A stretch of 64,000 nt of DNA from Erythrobacter sp. (GTDB taxonomy: Bacteria; Pseudomonadota; Alphaproteobacteria; Sphingomonadales; Sphingomonadaceae): contig NZ_JAMWYX010000008.1 of assembly GCF_024305245.1 (NCBI RefSeq), positions 62,001 to 126,000 of the forward strand. Direction: 5' to 3'. The notes below the pieces were generated by a model. The model was given only the letters and a program-made list of their open reading frames with translations. It had not been told where the DNA came from and did no database searches. The position numbers and the translations under genes were made by a program. Below, piece after piece: positions 18,240-26,935 of this stretch (positions within the stretch are counted from its first letter, which is position 1; each line of letters opens with the position of its first letter).

Positions 18240-18283
18240 GGCAAGTGCGTTAATCATGATGGCTCGGCCTAAACGCACTTGCC
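18240..18283. repeat. 12-bp perfect inverted repeat between divergent genes
   Basis: GGCAAGTGCGTT (18240-18251) and AACGCACTTGCC (18272-18283) are perfect reverse complements separated by 20 bp. They sit between the small conserved protein gene (minus) and the DnaQ-like gene (plus). The dyad could be a regulator-binding site for both promoters or part of a transfer or replication origin. No T tract follows, so a terminator is unlikely. Confidence 0.6.
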
Positions 18284-18392
18284 ATGCCGCGATTGTAGGA
18301 AAAGCCCCTCGGCTGAGCCTCGCGTGCGAGGTCGGTTGGTAGAAGGGAAAAAAGTCTGCCCTTCGGCCGGCCTCGTGACGACGAGGTAATAA

Positions 18393-19277
18393 ATGAACAA
18401 GATGAATAGCATCGGCGATGACGACACCGACGTTGGTGAACATGCCCAGCCGGATAACGAGGTGCGCATCCTGCGGCGGATTGCGCCGCTTGATGAGTGG
18501 CCAATCACAAACGCGATTGGTCCTGACGGGCCGGTGATCGCGGTGATCGATACGGAAACCGAGGGGCTAGACCCTGAGACCGATCGTGTGATCGAGATTG
18601 CAGCGGCGCTGGTGAAGACCGATGCTGAGGGACGGATCACCGGCATCATCGACAAAATCTACGGCCTGCAGGATCCCGGCCGGCCGCTCCCAGCCAAGAT
18701 CAAGACGCTCACCGGGCTCAGCGATGAACGATTACAGGGCAGGTCGATCGATATCGACAAGATGACGGTATTCTTGTGCCGTGCTGATGCACTGCTGGCC
18801 CATGGTGCCAGATTCGATGCGGGATTTTGCCGCCGCCTGCTGCCTGGTATCGCGCATCTGCCGTGGGTGTGCACGCTCAATGACATCGACTGGCTTGGCC
18901 ACCAGTTCGATGGGCGGGCGCTCGGCCATCTGTTGTGCCAGCAAGGTCTGTATGCACCCAAGGCGCATACGGCAGGTGATGACGTCACGGCGGCAATCAA
19001 TCTTGCCGCCACTGTGCTGCCCAATGGCCGAACCGTGCTGGCCGAAGCCTTGGCCAATGCGCGGACGACCAGCGTGCGGGTTGATGCCGAAGGGCCGACC
19101 TATGGTGCGCGGGGCGAGCTGAAGCGCAGGGGCTACAGCTTCGACTGGCAGCGCAAGAGCTGGTCGATCGAGACGTCAGAGTTCCATGCGGATTATGAGC
19201 ATAGCTGGATTGATCGGCACTTTCCGCAGATCCGCGTGAGCAAGACGCCGATCACCTGGCACGAGCGGCACTGCTGA
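18393..19277 (+). CDS. DnaQ-like 3'-5' exonuclease (DEDDh)
   Basis: A 294-residue protein with an RNase-T/DnaQ-type exonuclease domain: motif I DTETEG (Asp53, Glu55), motif II in HGARFDAGF, and motif III HTAGDD (His with Asp four residues later). All four DEDDh acidic/His positions are intact, so it should hydrolyse DNA or RNA from 3' ends. A C-terminal extension (GARGELKRRGYSFDWQRKSW and on) is not part of the nuclease and may bind nucleic acid. GAGG six bases before the ATG supports the start. It is a stand-alone protein, not a polymerase subunit, on a mobile island; a role in element replication, repair or defence is inferred. Confidence 0.83.
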   Translation: MNKMNSIGDDDTDVGEHAQPDNEVRILRRIAPLDEWPITNAIGPDGPVIAVIDTETEGLDPETDRVIEIAAALVKTDAEGRITGIIDKIYGLQDPGRPLPAKIKTLTGLSDERLQGRSIDIDKMTVFLCRADALLAHGARFDAGFCRRLLPGIAHLPWVCTLNDIDWLGHQFDGRALGHLLCQQGLYAPKAHTAGDDVTAAINLAATVLPNGRTVLAEALANARTTSVRVDAEGPTYGARGELKRRGYSFDWQRKSWSIETSEFHADYEHSWIDRHFPQIRVSKTPITWHERHC

Positions 19278-19340
19278 CCGAACAATGCCAGCGCACGCGT
19301 TCGCCGAACGCATCCATCCGACATCAAGAAAGGAAAAAGG

Positions 19341-19372
19341 AGCCGGGCAGCGCAGCAGCGTCGCCCGGCTTT
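19341..19372 (+). terminator. Hairpin terminator after the DnaQ-like gene
   Basis: AGCCGGGC (19341-19348) pairs with GCCCGGCT (19363-19370) around a 14-base loop, preceded by an A-rich run and followed by TTTGATC. Located about 65 bp after the DnaQ-like stop. A site CGCGTTCGCCGAAC, also found at 16805 and 30419, lies at 19296-19309 just before it. Confidence 0.5.
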
Positions 19373-19469
19373 GATCCTGTGATTGAAGTGAAGTGGGCCG
19401 TTCCGGTGAAGGAAAAAAGGCTTCGGACACCCTGCGGGGGTCTGCAACTCGAATAAGGAAATACGAACA

Positions 19470-19991
19470 ATGATCGACTTGTATATCGGCGGGGCCTGCC
19501 CCGGCCGAGCGCTGACCTATGCGTTCCCTCGGGCGCTTATCTGCCCATCGGCCCCTCTGGATGCGCCGCTGCCAGCGGGCGGACTTGGGGTTGTGGCTTC
19601 ATGCGGAAGCATGGAAGACACGGTGACCATGATCAGCCGGGTAGCGGCTCAGACTGGCCGACCCTGGCTGGCGGGTCAGTTTAGCAACCGGTTCACCAGC
19701 ATCTGCAGCGGGATACTGTTGGTGCGACCTGTTCCGGCTGGCGTCGAAATCATGATGGTGCATCCCTTCGTCCAAAAGAGAAACGCATCCATGATCCTGA
19801 TCTCGGCCTGTGCGACGCGGGCCTTCGCGTTCGATGCGCACGGACAGATCATGGACGTGCCGCCGCCGAAGCGGTCCAAGGCATCAGCGGGCGCTGATCG
19901 TGGCTGGACCGAGCTCAAGCGCCTGATGAAGGCGAGCGTCCAAGGCCACAGCTTCTGGCCGCGGGAATCCTGGGAGATGCACGTCGCCTGA
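19470..19991 (+). CDS. Unknown protein in accessory island
   Basis: A 173-residue protein with a strong ribosome binding site (AAGGAAA about seven bases before the ATG). No domain recognised. The N-terminal half carries several Gly/Ala/Ser-rich hydrophobic patches (GGLGVVASCGS, TSICSGILLVRPVPAG), and the C-terminal half is basic, then ends in a Trp-rich stretch (HSFWPRESWEM). It has five Cys residues and no signal peptide. It lies in a same-strand series (18393, 19470, 20136, 20849) with hairpins between the genes, so the genes may be separately controlled. Confidence 0.6.
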   Translation: MIDLYIGGACPGRALTYAFPRALICPSAPLDAPLPAGGLGVVASCGSMEDTVTMISRVAAQTGRPWLAGQFSNRFTSICSGILLVRPVPAGVEIMMVHPFVQKRNASMILISACATRAFAFDAHGQIMDVPPPKRSKASAGADRGWTELKRLMKASVQGHSFWPRESWEMHVA

Positions 19992-20075
19992 GGCGCGAGG
20001 CCAGCGTGGTCACTGGCCGCGCCGGCTCATGCAGCAGTCTGCACCGCCATCACCACCATCATCGCCATAAAACGC

Positions 20076-20113
20076 CAAGCGGGCGGTTCTCCACGCGGAG
20101 AGCCGCCCGCTTG
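20076..20113 (+). terminator. Strong 17-bp hairpin between two island genes
   Basis: CAAGCGGGCGGTTCTCC pairs with the segment ending CCGCCCGCTTG across a 4-base loop (ACGC), with one G-U pair. It is followed by CGTTTAATCC, a weak T run. It is 84 bp past one stop and 22 bp before the next start (20136), so it may terminate the upstream transcript or act as an attenuator or leader hairpin. Confidence 0.6.
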
Positions 20114-20135
20114 CGTTTAATCCGAGGAATTATCC

Positions 20136-20720
20136 ATGACCTACTCGCTGCACCCGCCGGTGCTGGCAACGCTCACCGTCGTCCGAACCAGTCCGGAGCA
20201 CACACCGCGATCGACAATTCGCTCGCTCGCTTTGTTTACGGTCGAACGCATCGGACGCCGGGAAGCGCGGTTCAAGATCGTGCACAAGGCATTCGATACC
20301 GATACGCCCCGCGCGAACATAATCGACGGCTTATGTTCGCATATCCCGCCCGGCGCCGAATTGCTGGTGCGCCTCCCTCGTATGTCAGAAAATGAAGCCG
20401 GTCCAAGCACCGCCCATACAATTACGGAATGCGCCGCACCCACGGACATTGACCTGATCCGCCGCAATCTGCCGAGCCTCACCATCCTCCCGCTGACCGT
20501 GACCGATAAGCAGCTGGCCGCCGTGGGTGAGCCGCTTGGCCTTGATGTGCCGGGGCCGCAGTCGGCACTGCTCCGCCGAAGCCGCCGCGCGCCGGACACC
20601 GCGACGGCCATGTGGGCCACCTACACCGCGGCGTTCTGCCGCAGGCCTGAAGCCCGCACGCTGTTCGCCGCCTTCACGGCGTGGCGCGTGTTGGAACAGG
20701 CCCGGCCCATCCCGTTTTGA
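20136..20720 (+). CDS. Unknown protein in accessory island
   Basis: A 194-residue protein with a good ribosome binding site (GAGGAAT before the ATG). No family recognised. The N-terminal half looks like a beta-rich domain (LATLTVVRTSPE, SLALFTVERIGRREARFKIV). The C-terminal part (TATAMWATYTAAFCRR and EARTLFAAFTAWRVLEQARP) is helical and amphipathic. Its coding sequence contains a perfect inverted repeat at 20313-20340. A strong hairpin lies just upstream of the start and an exonuclease-fold gene lies 128 bp downstream. Confidence 0.6.
   Translation: MTYSLHPPVLATLTVVRTSPEHTPRSTIRSLALFTVERIGRREARFKIVHKAFDTDTPRANIIDGLCSHIPPGAELLVRLPRMSENEAGPSTAHTITECAAPTDIDLIRRNLPSLTILPLTVTDKQLAAVGEPLGLDVPGPQSALLRRSRRAPDTATAMWATYTAAFCRRPEARTLFAAFTAWRVLEQARPIPF
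20313..20340. repeat. 10-bp perfect inverted repeat inside an unknown gene
   Basis: GCGAACATAA (20313-20322) and TTATGTTCGC (20331-20340), separated by 8 bp, lie within the coding region of the 20136 gene. The arms are AT-rich compared with the surroundings. It may be a binding site or an incidental palindrome. Confidence 0.5.
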
Positions 20721-20848
20721 GCCGGTCGGCGACGTTCAGCGAACAAGGCACAGGCCGCAACAGTGCCAATGCCAGCGCAGCGCAGGAGGACTACAAAAGC
20801 ACAAAATTGAGTGGGTTAGTGGGGTAAACCCATGAAAGGAAAATGAGA

Positions 20849-21643
20849 ATGACCAAGTTTACGTTTATCGATGTCGAGGCCGTCTGGGATGAGCATCTGC
20901 ATGAAGCTTATCGCGAAATCGACCCGCGGGGGGCTGCAAAGCAAAAGCGCAACGATGCGCACCGCCATCGCATACCTTGCAAGAGGGTGATCGCAGCTGC
21001 CGCGCTCTCGCTCGAAGTCGAAGAAAGCGGGGCTATCAGCATTGGGGGCCTCAAATCCTGGACCAAATACGAGCACGGCGATGAACGCGAGGTTGTTGTT
21101 GAGCTGTTGGAGCACGTGCGTGGTCAGCCGCAACATCACGTGGTCACCTGGGGCGGGCTCGCTGCCGAGATCCCGCTCCTCAATCTCGCTGCGATCGAAT
21201 ACCTGCTGGTCCTGCCGCCGCAGCTGCGATCGGGCACGCCAACTTTTGGCCGTCAGGCGAATTGGCGACCACATATCGACCTCGGCCTTCAAATGAAGGC
21301 GCAGGGCCGGGATTGGGCGCACCTGAGCGAGCTGTGCATCAGGCTTGGCCTTCCGGTCGAGCTATTTGCCGGCAAGGCCGACATCGCCGAGCCCCGCAAC
21401 GGCGAGGAATGGCAGGCCATGCGGCATCGCGTGGGCACCGACTGTATCCTCACTGCGCTGGTCGCTACGGTCTATTGGCGCGCAAACGGCCTGATAGCGC
21501 TTGATCAAATCGCCATGCTTCACAACGTCGCAGACTGGTGCGTGCGCAACCGCTGCGTGGCGGAGGAACACATCGAACCGCTCATCCGGCTGCGCACCCA
21601 AATGCTGGAGCGGATGGGAGCAGAATTGGACGAGGCGGCCTAA
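20849..21643 (+). CDS. Exonuclease-fold protein (PolB-type exo2 family) with altered motifs
   Basis: A 264-residue protein resembling the 'predicted 3'-5' exonuclease, PolB-like' family. Motif I FIDVEAVWD near the N-terminus keeps Asp and Glu. The second motif, where homologs have N-G-x-x-F-D-[LIV]-P, reads WGGLAAEIPLL with Glu in the Asp position. HIDLGLQM matches the next acidic strand. The last motif, usually Y-C-x-x-D, reads HRVGTD without the Tyr. Activity may be altered or lost. ATG 20849 is chosen because AAGGA sits eight bases upstream; the in-frame ATG at 20843 is too close to it. It is the last gene before the convergent hsdR. Confidence 0.66.
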   Translation: MTKFTFIDVEAVWDEHLHEAYREIDPRGAAKQKRNDAHRHRIPCKRVIAAAALSLEVEESGAISIGGLKSWTKYEHGDEREVVVELLEHVRGQPQHHVVTWGGLAAEIPLLNLAAIEYLLVLPPQLRSGTPTFGRQANWRPHIDLGLQMKAQGRDWAHLSELCIRLGLPVELFAGKADIAEPRNGEEWQAMRHRVGTDCILTALVATVYWRANGLIALDQIAMLHNVADWCVRNRCVAEEHIEPLIRLRTQMLERMGAELDEAA

Positions 21644-21682
21644 ATGGGAGCGTGAAGAACGTGCTTTGGTCACGCGCCCCGC

Positions 21683-23995
21683 CTACGAAAACAGGTGCCG
21701 CTGAATATCGATGAACGCCTCCCGTATTTCCGGGATCGAACCCAGCACCCGCTTGGCATCGTTCGTTCCGCCATACCGAATCTGCAGAAAGTCGCTGATC
21801 CGATGCGGGGCGAGTTCATCGATCCCCTGCAACTCGTAGGCCTGCAGAATGTAGCTAAGGAACTTACGCATCTCGGCTTCATAGCCATCGAGACCGGTCG
21901 CCTTCGCGCCCTCCACTCGCTCCGACCGTGACAGCGGATCGAGCGTGAAGCGCACGTAGGCCAGCACGTCGAAAATGTCGCTTTTGGGGGCATCGATCAG
22001 GCGGCGCATGTCGTCCATGCGGTCGCGGTCGTAGCCCATTTCTTCGAGGCGCTGGATGAAGGCGGTGCGCCGATCAGGATCAGTCCAGATCGCGCGGAGT
22101 TCGTCTGCGCTGGCAACCATCGTGCCTAGATCGCCGAACAACTGCTCCATGAACTCGCGGGCGGTAATCTGGCGACCGTTGAACCAATAGGTCGTCTCGG
22201 CGACATACCGGATCTTGCGTTCCTTGCCGTCGGCGAGCTTCACCACCACGCGCTCGGCCGGCGGAGGCGGATCGCTGGGCTCGTCGTCGATGATCGGGGG
22301 CTCTGGCGGTTTCGGTGGCCTTGGAGCGGTCGATCCTTCGACAGGCTCCTCCGGCTCCCCATCCCACTCAGGATCTTTGAAATGCTCATAAGCCTTCACG
22401 AAATCGTAGATCGTGAAGAAGTCTTTCCCGTCGAAGGTCCGCGTTCCACGGCCGATGATCTGCTTGAACTCGATCATCGACTTCACCGGCCGCAGCAGCA
22501 CGATGTTGCGCACGTTGCGCGCATCCACGCCGGTGGAGAGCTTCTGCGAGGTCGTCAGGATTGTCGGCAACGTCTTCTCGTTGTCCTGGAACTCGCGCAG
22601 GTGCTGTTCGCCCAGCTTGCCGTCGTCCGCCGTCACCCGCTCGCAATAATGCGGGTCGGGGTTGGTCTTCACCTGATTAATGAAGTTGCGCACCCGGGCG
22701 GCGTGATCCTGCGTCGCGCAGAAAACCAGCGTCTTCTGGCGCTGATCGATCTGGTCCATGAACTCGTGCACCCGGCTCTGCTCGCGCTCGTCGATCACCA
22801 GCTTCGTGTTGAAATCGGCCTCGGTGTATTCCTTGTCGAGGTCGATCTCCCCGCTCACCACCTCGTCGTCGTCGCTGAAGGTATAGGTGTCCAAGGTGCT
22901 CGCCATCTGGCGCACCTTGAACGGGGTGAGGAAGCCGTCGCCGATCCCCTCCTTCAGCGCATAGGTGTAAACCGGGTCGCCGAAATAGCGGTAGGTGTCC
23001 GCGTTCACGTCCCGCTTGGGCGTAGCGGTCAGGCCGAGCTGCACGGCGGGCGCGAAGTATTCGAGGATCCCTCGCCACGTGCTCTCGTCCCGCGCACCGC
23101 CACGGTGGCATTCATCGATCACGATGAAATCGAAGAAGTCCGGCTGGTAGCCTTCGAATGTCAGGCCGCTCTCCACGCTCTTGCCGTCCGTCATGAAGGT
23201 CTGGAAGATCGTGAAGAACACGCTCGCATTAGTGGGCACCTTGCCCTGCTTGCGGATTTCCTCGGGACTGATCCGGCACAGCGCGTCGGGGGGGAAGGCG
23301 CTGAAAGCGTTGTAAGCCTGATCGGCGAGGATGTTGCGATCGGCGAGGAACAGGATGCGCGGGCGGCGGACCGGCTCGCGGGTCAGGTTCCAGCGCGACT
23401 GGAACAGTTTCCACGCAATCTGGAAAGCAATCGACGTCTTGCCCGTGCCCGTGGCGAGCGTCAGCAGAATGCGTTGCTGATCTTTGGCAATCGCCTCGAG
23501 CACGGCGGTGATAGCGTTATGCTGGTAATAGCGCGGCTGCCACTTGCCGCCACCAGTCTCGAAAGGAACCGCGCCGAAGCGTTCGCGCCAGGCATTGCCG
23601 GTGGGGAAGCAGCGCTGCCACAGCTCGTCGGGCGTCGGGAAAGGCGGAGCGATGTTGCCCTCCTTGCCCGTATGCATGTCGACCTCATACCACTCGGCCC
23701 CGTCGGAGGCGTAGGCGAAGCGGGCTTTCAGCCGGGTCGAGTAGTCCTTGGCCTGACCGACGCCCGCGCCCGCCCCCTTGCCGTGGCGCTTGGCCTCCAT
23801 GGTCGCGAGCTTGTGGCCGCGGAATTCGAAGACGTAGTCGGCCGAGAGTGGAGCGCCGCGCTGACCGCCGGGCATGATGCGACCAGGGCAGATCGCCTCC
23901 CGCCGGATTTGTGCGCCCTCGACGACGCCCCAGCCAGCCGCACGCAGCACGGGATCGATGCGATTGGCGCGGGTATCAGCCTCTGTTTCCTGCAT
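21683..23995 (-). CDS. hsdR: Type I restriction enzyme R subunit (motor and nuclease)
   Basis: A 770-residue ATP-dependent DNA translocase/nuclease subunit. The N-terminal part carries a PD-(D/E)xK-like segment (ADYVFEFRGHKLATMEAKRH, with D, E and K in order). Helicase motor motifs follow: Walker A TGTGKT with Lys186, DECH at 294-297, GLTATP, and IIGRGTR. The C-terminal helical region binds the methylase complex. It is the third gene of the operon hsdM-hsdS-hsdR, with its ATG only 4 bases after the hsdS stop. The complex cuts DNA lacking methylation at the HsdS-defined site. Length is on the short side for the family but complete. Confidence 0.94.
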   Translation of the reverse strand: MQETEADTRANRIDPVLRAAGWGVVEGAQIRREAICPGRIMPGGQRGAPLSADYVFEFRGHKLATMEAKRHGKGAGAGVGQAKDYSTRLKARFAYASDGAEWYEVDMHTGKEGNIAPPFPTPDELWQRCFPTGNAWRERFGAVPFETGGGKWQPRYYQHNAITAVLEAIAKDQQRILLTLATGTGKTSIAFQIAWKLFQSRWNLTREPVRRPRILFLADRNILADQAYNAFSAFPPDALCRISPEEIRKQGKVPTNASVFFTIFQTFMTDGKSVESGLTFEGYQPDFFDFIVIDECHRGGARDESTWRGILEYFAPAVQLGLTATPKRDVNADTYRYFGDPVYTYALKEGIGDGFLTPFKVRQMASTLDTYTFSDDDEVVSGEIDLDKEYTEADFNTKLVIDEREQSRVHEFMDQIDQRQKTLVFCATQDHAARVRNFINQVKTNPDPHYCERVTADDGKLGEQHLREFQDNEKTLPTILTTSQKLSTGVDARNVRNIVLLRPVKSMIEFKQIIGRGTRTFDGKDFFTIYDFVKAYEHFKDPEWDGEPEEPVEGSTAPRPPKPPEPPIIDDEPSDPPPPAERVVVKLADGKERKIRYVAETTYWFNGRQITAREFMEQLFGDLGTMVASADELRAIWTDPDRRTAFIQRLEEMGYDRDRMDDMRRLIDAPKSDIFDVLAYVRFTLDPLSRSERVEGAKATGLDGYEAEMRKFLSYILQAYELQGIDELAPHRISDFLQIRYGGTNDAKRVLGSIPEIREAFIDIQRHLFS

Positions 23996-23999
23996 CGGC

Positions 24000-25190
24000 T
24001 CAGGTCAATTCCCCGGCGAAGGCCTTCTGGAGAATGGATTGGCGGAGGTCGGCAATGTCCTTCATTGATTGCTCGTAGCGGTTATGAAGATGGTCGCACG
24101 CTTCTTGTATGGCTCGATTTGCTTTGACTATCTCTGTTTGCTGGTTCGTATTTGGATAGAAAAAGTCAATGTTTTTAATTTCATTTGGGCTTACGTTCTG
24201 CTGTGCCGCCCCGCGCCCCTTTTTGCGTAACGGCTCTCCGAACCAATCGGAACGGAGAAACTGCAGCAGATAATCACGCGACACTAGCGCGTCTTTAGGC
24301 ACAAGCTTCGCGACGCGCTGGTTGAGCGCTGCTGGCAAGTGCTCTTCCTGGATGACCGCAACACGCCCAATGTTTCCGGTAAGCGATGTCAGAATATCCC
24401 CTTCTGAAAGCTCGAATTTCTTTGTTTTGCTAGAAAGCTGGACAAACTGCGGCCTATGCAAAGAAATCTGGCCATCTTGCACATTGGCAATTCTAATGAG
24501 GAAATGTCCGGTGTCGGTGTATTCCTTACTCTTAAAGGCAAAACCACTAAGCACCGACAATACTTTTTCGAGTTTACAGGTCAGCCAGTTTTCTACCTGA
24601 GGTGCCAGGTTGGCCCTCAACACACAGCGTTCAAGATCCTCCGCATCCGCCAGATTGGCCTCAGTTAATCCACGGGCGCGGTCAAGCGCGACGAATATCT
24701 GCTTCAGCGCCGCAACGATCCGCTTCTGTTCTTCAAGTGATGGAGTCGGGACTTTCAATTCACCGAGTTTCGACGCGTTGAAGCCACCTTGGGCGCTTCC
24801 GGAGGAACCTTGCGCGATCGAGTGCCAATAGACGTCGGTTTGAAAAAATAACGAGAGGAACTCCGGCAGCAGCTCTTTCCCGGTCAGCCGCAACCTAATC
24901 AAATAGGAGGCGGCCACAGCCTCCGGTGGGTCCTTAATCAGAAAACTTTTACCGGTGGTCGCCCCAGTTCTTGCGAAAACGATGTCGCCGTCTTCGAGAC
25001 GGTGCTTCTTCGCATCTGCGGCATCAATCGCGCAGTAGGGGACTGACTGCCAGTCTACTGCGCCATCTTGAATATCGGTGATCCGAAGAAACTTTGGCCC
25101 AACCGGTTCAGATGACGCGCTCTCCGTGTAGCCGTATTTAATTGAAGCCAGTTCACTCAAAGTCGCCGTGGGAAATGGGCTTCCGCTCAT
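24000..25190 (-). CDS. hsdS: Type I restriction specificity subunit S
   Basis: A 396-residue subunit that reads the two halves of the recognition site for both methylation and cutting. Two target recognition domains are visible (about residues 1-160 and 205-370), separated and followed by helical spacers (LEEQKRIVAALKQIFVALD, and near the end QTEIVKANRAIQEACDHL). The first TRD contains DGDIVFARTGATTGKSFL, typical of Methylase_S domains. The second TRD is visibly less GC-rich than the rest of the operon, suggesting TRD exchange. Its ATG overlaps the hsdM stop (ATGA, 25187-25190). The recognition sequence cannot be predicted. Confidence 0.94.
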   Translation of the reverse strand: MSGSPFPTATLSELASIKYGYTESASSEPVGPKFLRITDIQDGAVDWQSVPYCAIDAADAKKHRLEDGDIVFARTGATTGKSFLIKDPPEAVAASYLIRLRLTGKELLPEFLSLFFQTDVYWHSIAQGSSGSAQGGFNASKLGELKVPTPSLEEQKRIVAALKQIFVALDRARGLTEANLADAEDLERCVLRANLAPQVENWLTCKLEKVLSVLSGFAFKSKEYTDTGHFLIRIANVQDGQISLHRPQFVQLSSKTKKFELSEGDILTSLTGNIGRVAVIQEEHLPAALNQRVAKLVPKDALVSRDYLLQFLRSDWFGEPLRKKGRGAAQQNVSPNEIKNIDFFYPNTNQQTEIVKANRAIQEACDHLHNRYEQSMKDIADLRQSILQKAFAGELT

Positions 25191-26638
25191 AGCATCCCCC
25201 GGATGTCTTCAAGGATCAGACGCCTCTCCTCGTCGCGGGTGAGCATGTCGGCAATGATCTGCTCGGGCGCGCGCAGCGGCGCCTCCTCTGGGGCGGTAGG
25301 ATTGCGGACCGACAGATCCCATGTCGCCTTGTCGAGGGTTTCGACATTCACCGTCCAGCTCTTGGCGCTGCCCGCCTTGTCCGGCTGGAGCGCGACAAAC
25401 TCGGCGAGATCAGCATCGTTGAGCGGATTGGTCTTGCCCATCGAACGACCCGGATCGAGCTGGTAATACCAGACCTGCCGAGTGGGCGCGCCCTTCTCGA
25501 AGAACAGCACCACCGTCTTCACGCCCGCACCCTGGAACGTGCCGCCGGGGCAATCGAGCACGGTGTGGAGGTTGCAGCTGGTTAGCAGTTCCTTGCGCAG
25601 TTCGACGCTAGCGTTATCGGTGTTGCTGAGGAAGGTGTTCTTGATCACCACCGCGCCCCTGCCGCCCGCCTTCAGTTTGCGGATGAAGTGCTGCAGGAAG
25701 AGGTAGGCGGTCTCCCCCGACTTGATCGGGAAGTTCTGCTGCACCTCCTTGCGCTCACCGCCACCAAAGGGCGGGTTGGCCAGCACGATGTCGTGACGGT
25801 CGGCCTGCTGGATGTCCATCACGTTCTCGGTGAGAGTGTTGGTGTGGCGGATCTGCGGCGCCTCGATCCCGTGGAGGATCATGTTCATGACACCCAGCAC
25901 GTAGGCGAGCGACTTCTTCTCCTGCCCGTAGAAGGTCTTGCGCTGGAGGATGTCCCACTCGGCAGCGGACAGGTCCGGGCGGCGCAGGTAATCAAACGCT
26001 TCGCACAGGAACCCTGCCGAGCCAGCCGCACCGTCATAGATGGTCTCGCCGATCTTGGGCTGGACCACCTTGATCATCGCGCGGATGAGCGGGCGCGGGG
26101 TGTAGTATTCGCCGCCATTGCGTCCGGCATTGCCCATGCGCTTGATGCGGGTCTCGTAGAGGTCGGACAGCTCGTGCTTGGCCTTGCTGCTGCCGAAATC
26201 GAGCGTGTCGACGATGTCGATCACCTCGCGCAGGGAATAGCCGGAGCGGAAGCGGTTGATGATCTCGTTGAAGATCTCGCCGATCTTGTATTCGATCGTA
26301 TCGGGATCGTCCGCGTCGGCGCTGAAGGTCTTGAGGTAGGGGAACAGGTCGCCGTTGACGAAGTCGATCAGGTCCTGCCCGGTCATGGCGACCTGATGGT
26401 CTATCTCGCCATCGTCCTTCTTGGGCGCGGCCCATACGTCCCAGCGGTATTCGGGATCGAGGATTGGCTGGTATTCGCGGCCTTCCAGCTCGGCCTCGTC
26501 CTCCTGCGCGGCTTCGAAGTCGTCCAGATATTTCAGGAACAGGAGCCAGCTGGTCTGCTCAGCGTAATCGAGTTCGGACGCGAGGCCCTCGTCGTTGCGC
26601 ATGGCCCGGTCGATATTATTGAACGCGTTTTCGAACAT
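25187..26638 (-). CDS. hsdM: Type I restriction-modification N6-adenine methyltransferase M subunit
   Basis: A 483-residue methylase that transfers methyl from S-adenosylmethionine to adenine in the HsdS-defined site. The N-terminal HsdM_N domain (ELDYAEQTSWLLFLKYLDDF) is followed by the SAM-binding loop (YDGAAGSAGFL, with GGEYYTPRPL ahead of it) and the catalytic NPPF at 288-291. I take the ATG at 26636-26638, since homologs begin MFENAFNNID; an in-frame TTG at 26674 would add 12 residues. Neither has a strong Shine-Dalgarno. First gene of the hsdMSR operon, divergent from the unknown 409-residue gene. Confidence 0.94.
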   Translation of the reverse strand: MFENAFNNIDRAMRNDEGLASELDYAEQTSWLLFLKYLDDFEAAQEDEAELEGREYQPILDPEYRWDVWAAPKKDDGEIDHQVAMTGQDLIDFVNGDLFPYLKTFSADADDPDTIEYKIGEIFNEIINRFRSGYSLREVIDIVDTLDFGSSKAKHELSDLYETRIKRMGNAGRNGGEYYTPRPLIRAMIKVVQPKIGETIYDGAAGSAGFLCEAFDYLRRPDLSAAEWDILQRKTFYGQEKKSLAYVLGVMNMILHGIEAPQIRHTNTLTENVMDIQQADRHDIVLANPPFGGGERKEVQQNFPIKSGETAYLFLQHFIRKLKAGGRGAVVIKNTFLSNTDNASVELRKELLTSCNLHTVLDCPGGTFQGAGVKTVVLFFEKGAPTRQVWYYQLDPGRSMGKTNPLNDADLAEFVALQPDKAGSAKSWTVNVETLDKATWDLSVRNPTAPEEAPLRAPEQIIADMLTRDEERRLILEDIRGML

Positions 26639-26935
26639 GGTTGGTTGCGTATCGCGGTTTGCGGCGCGGGCCAAGAAGGATAGCGATCTAAATCCCGGTA
26701 ATTCCGGCCTGTCTGTAGCGCCTATGAAATCACACGAGGGCCATCAACGAGCTTGAGTTGGCCGGTCTCGAACAGGTGGCCGTCATTCCGATGAGCTATC
26801 CAACCTTGCCGCAATATCGCACGGAAGGACTTCCCGCAGGAGATTGACGAGAGCGCCCAAAGCGCCTTCAAGCATCGGAATGCTTGCGACTATTTCCCAC
26901 GCTTCGACCCAGCTGGTGGTTGGATAGGAGGTAAT
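26639..26935. other. Divergent intergenic region between hsdM and an unknown gene
   Basis: About 300 bp that must hold the promoters for hsdMSR (leftward) and the unknown gene (rightward). I see a good ribosome binding site (AGGAGG at 26926-26931) for the rightward gene but no confident promoter box, repeat or RNA. No convincing gene fits inside. Confidence 0.4.

Noticed and set aside
19634..19643. 10-bp match (CGGGTAGCGG) to the tRNA-Gly 3' end as a second attachment site
   Set aside because: Too short and inside a coding sequence; likely chance in GC-rich DNA.
20313..20340. LexA box
   Set aside because: The alphaproteobacterial LexA site is a direct repeat of GTTC with a 7-base spacer; this is an inverted repeat with an 8-base gap.
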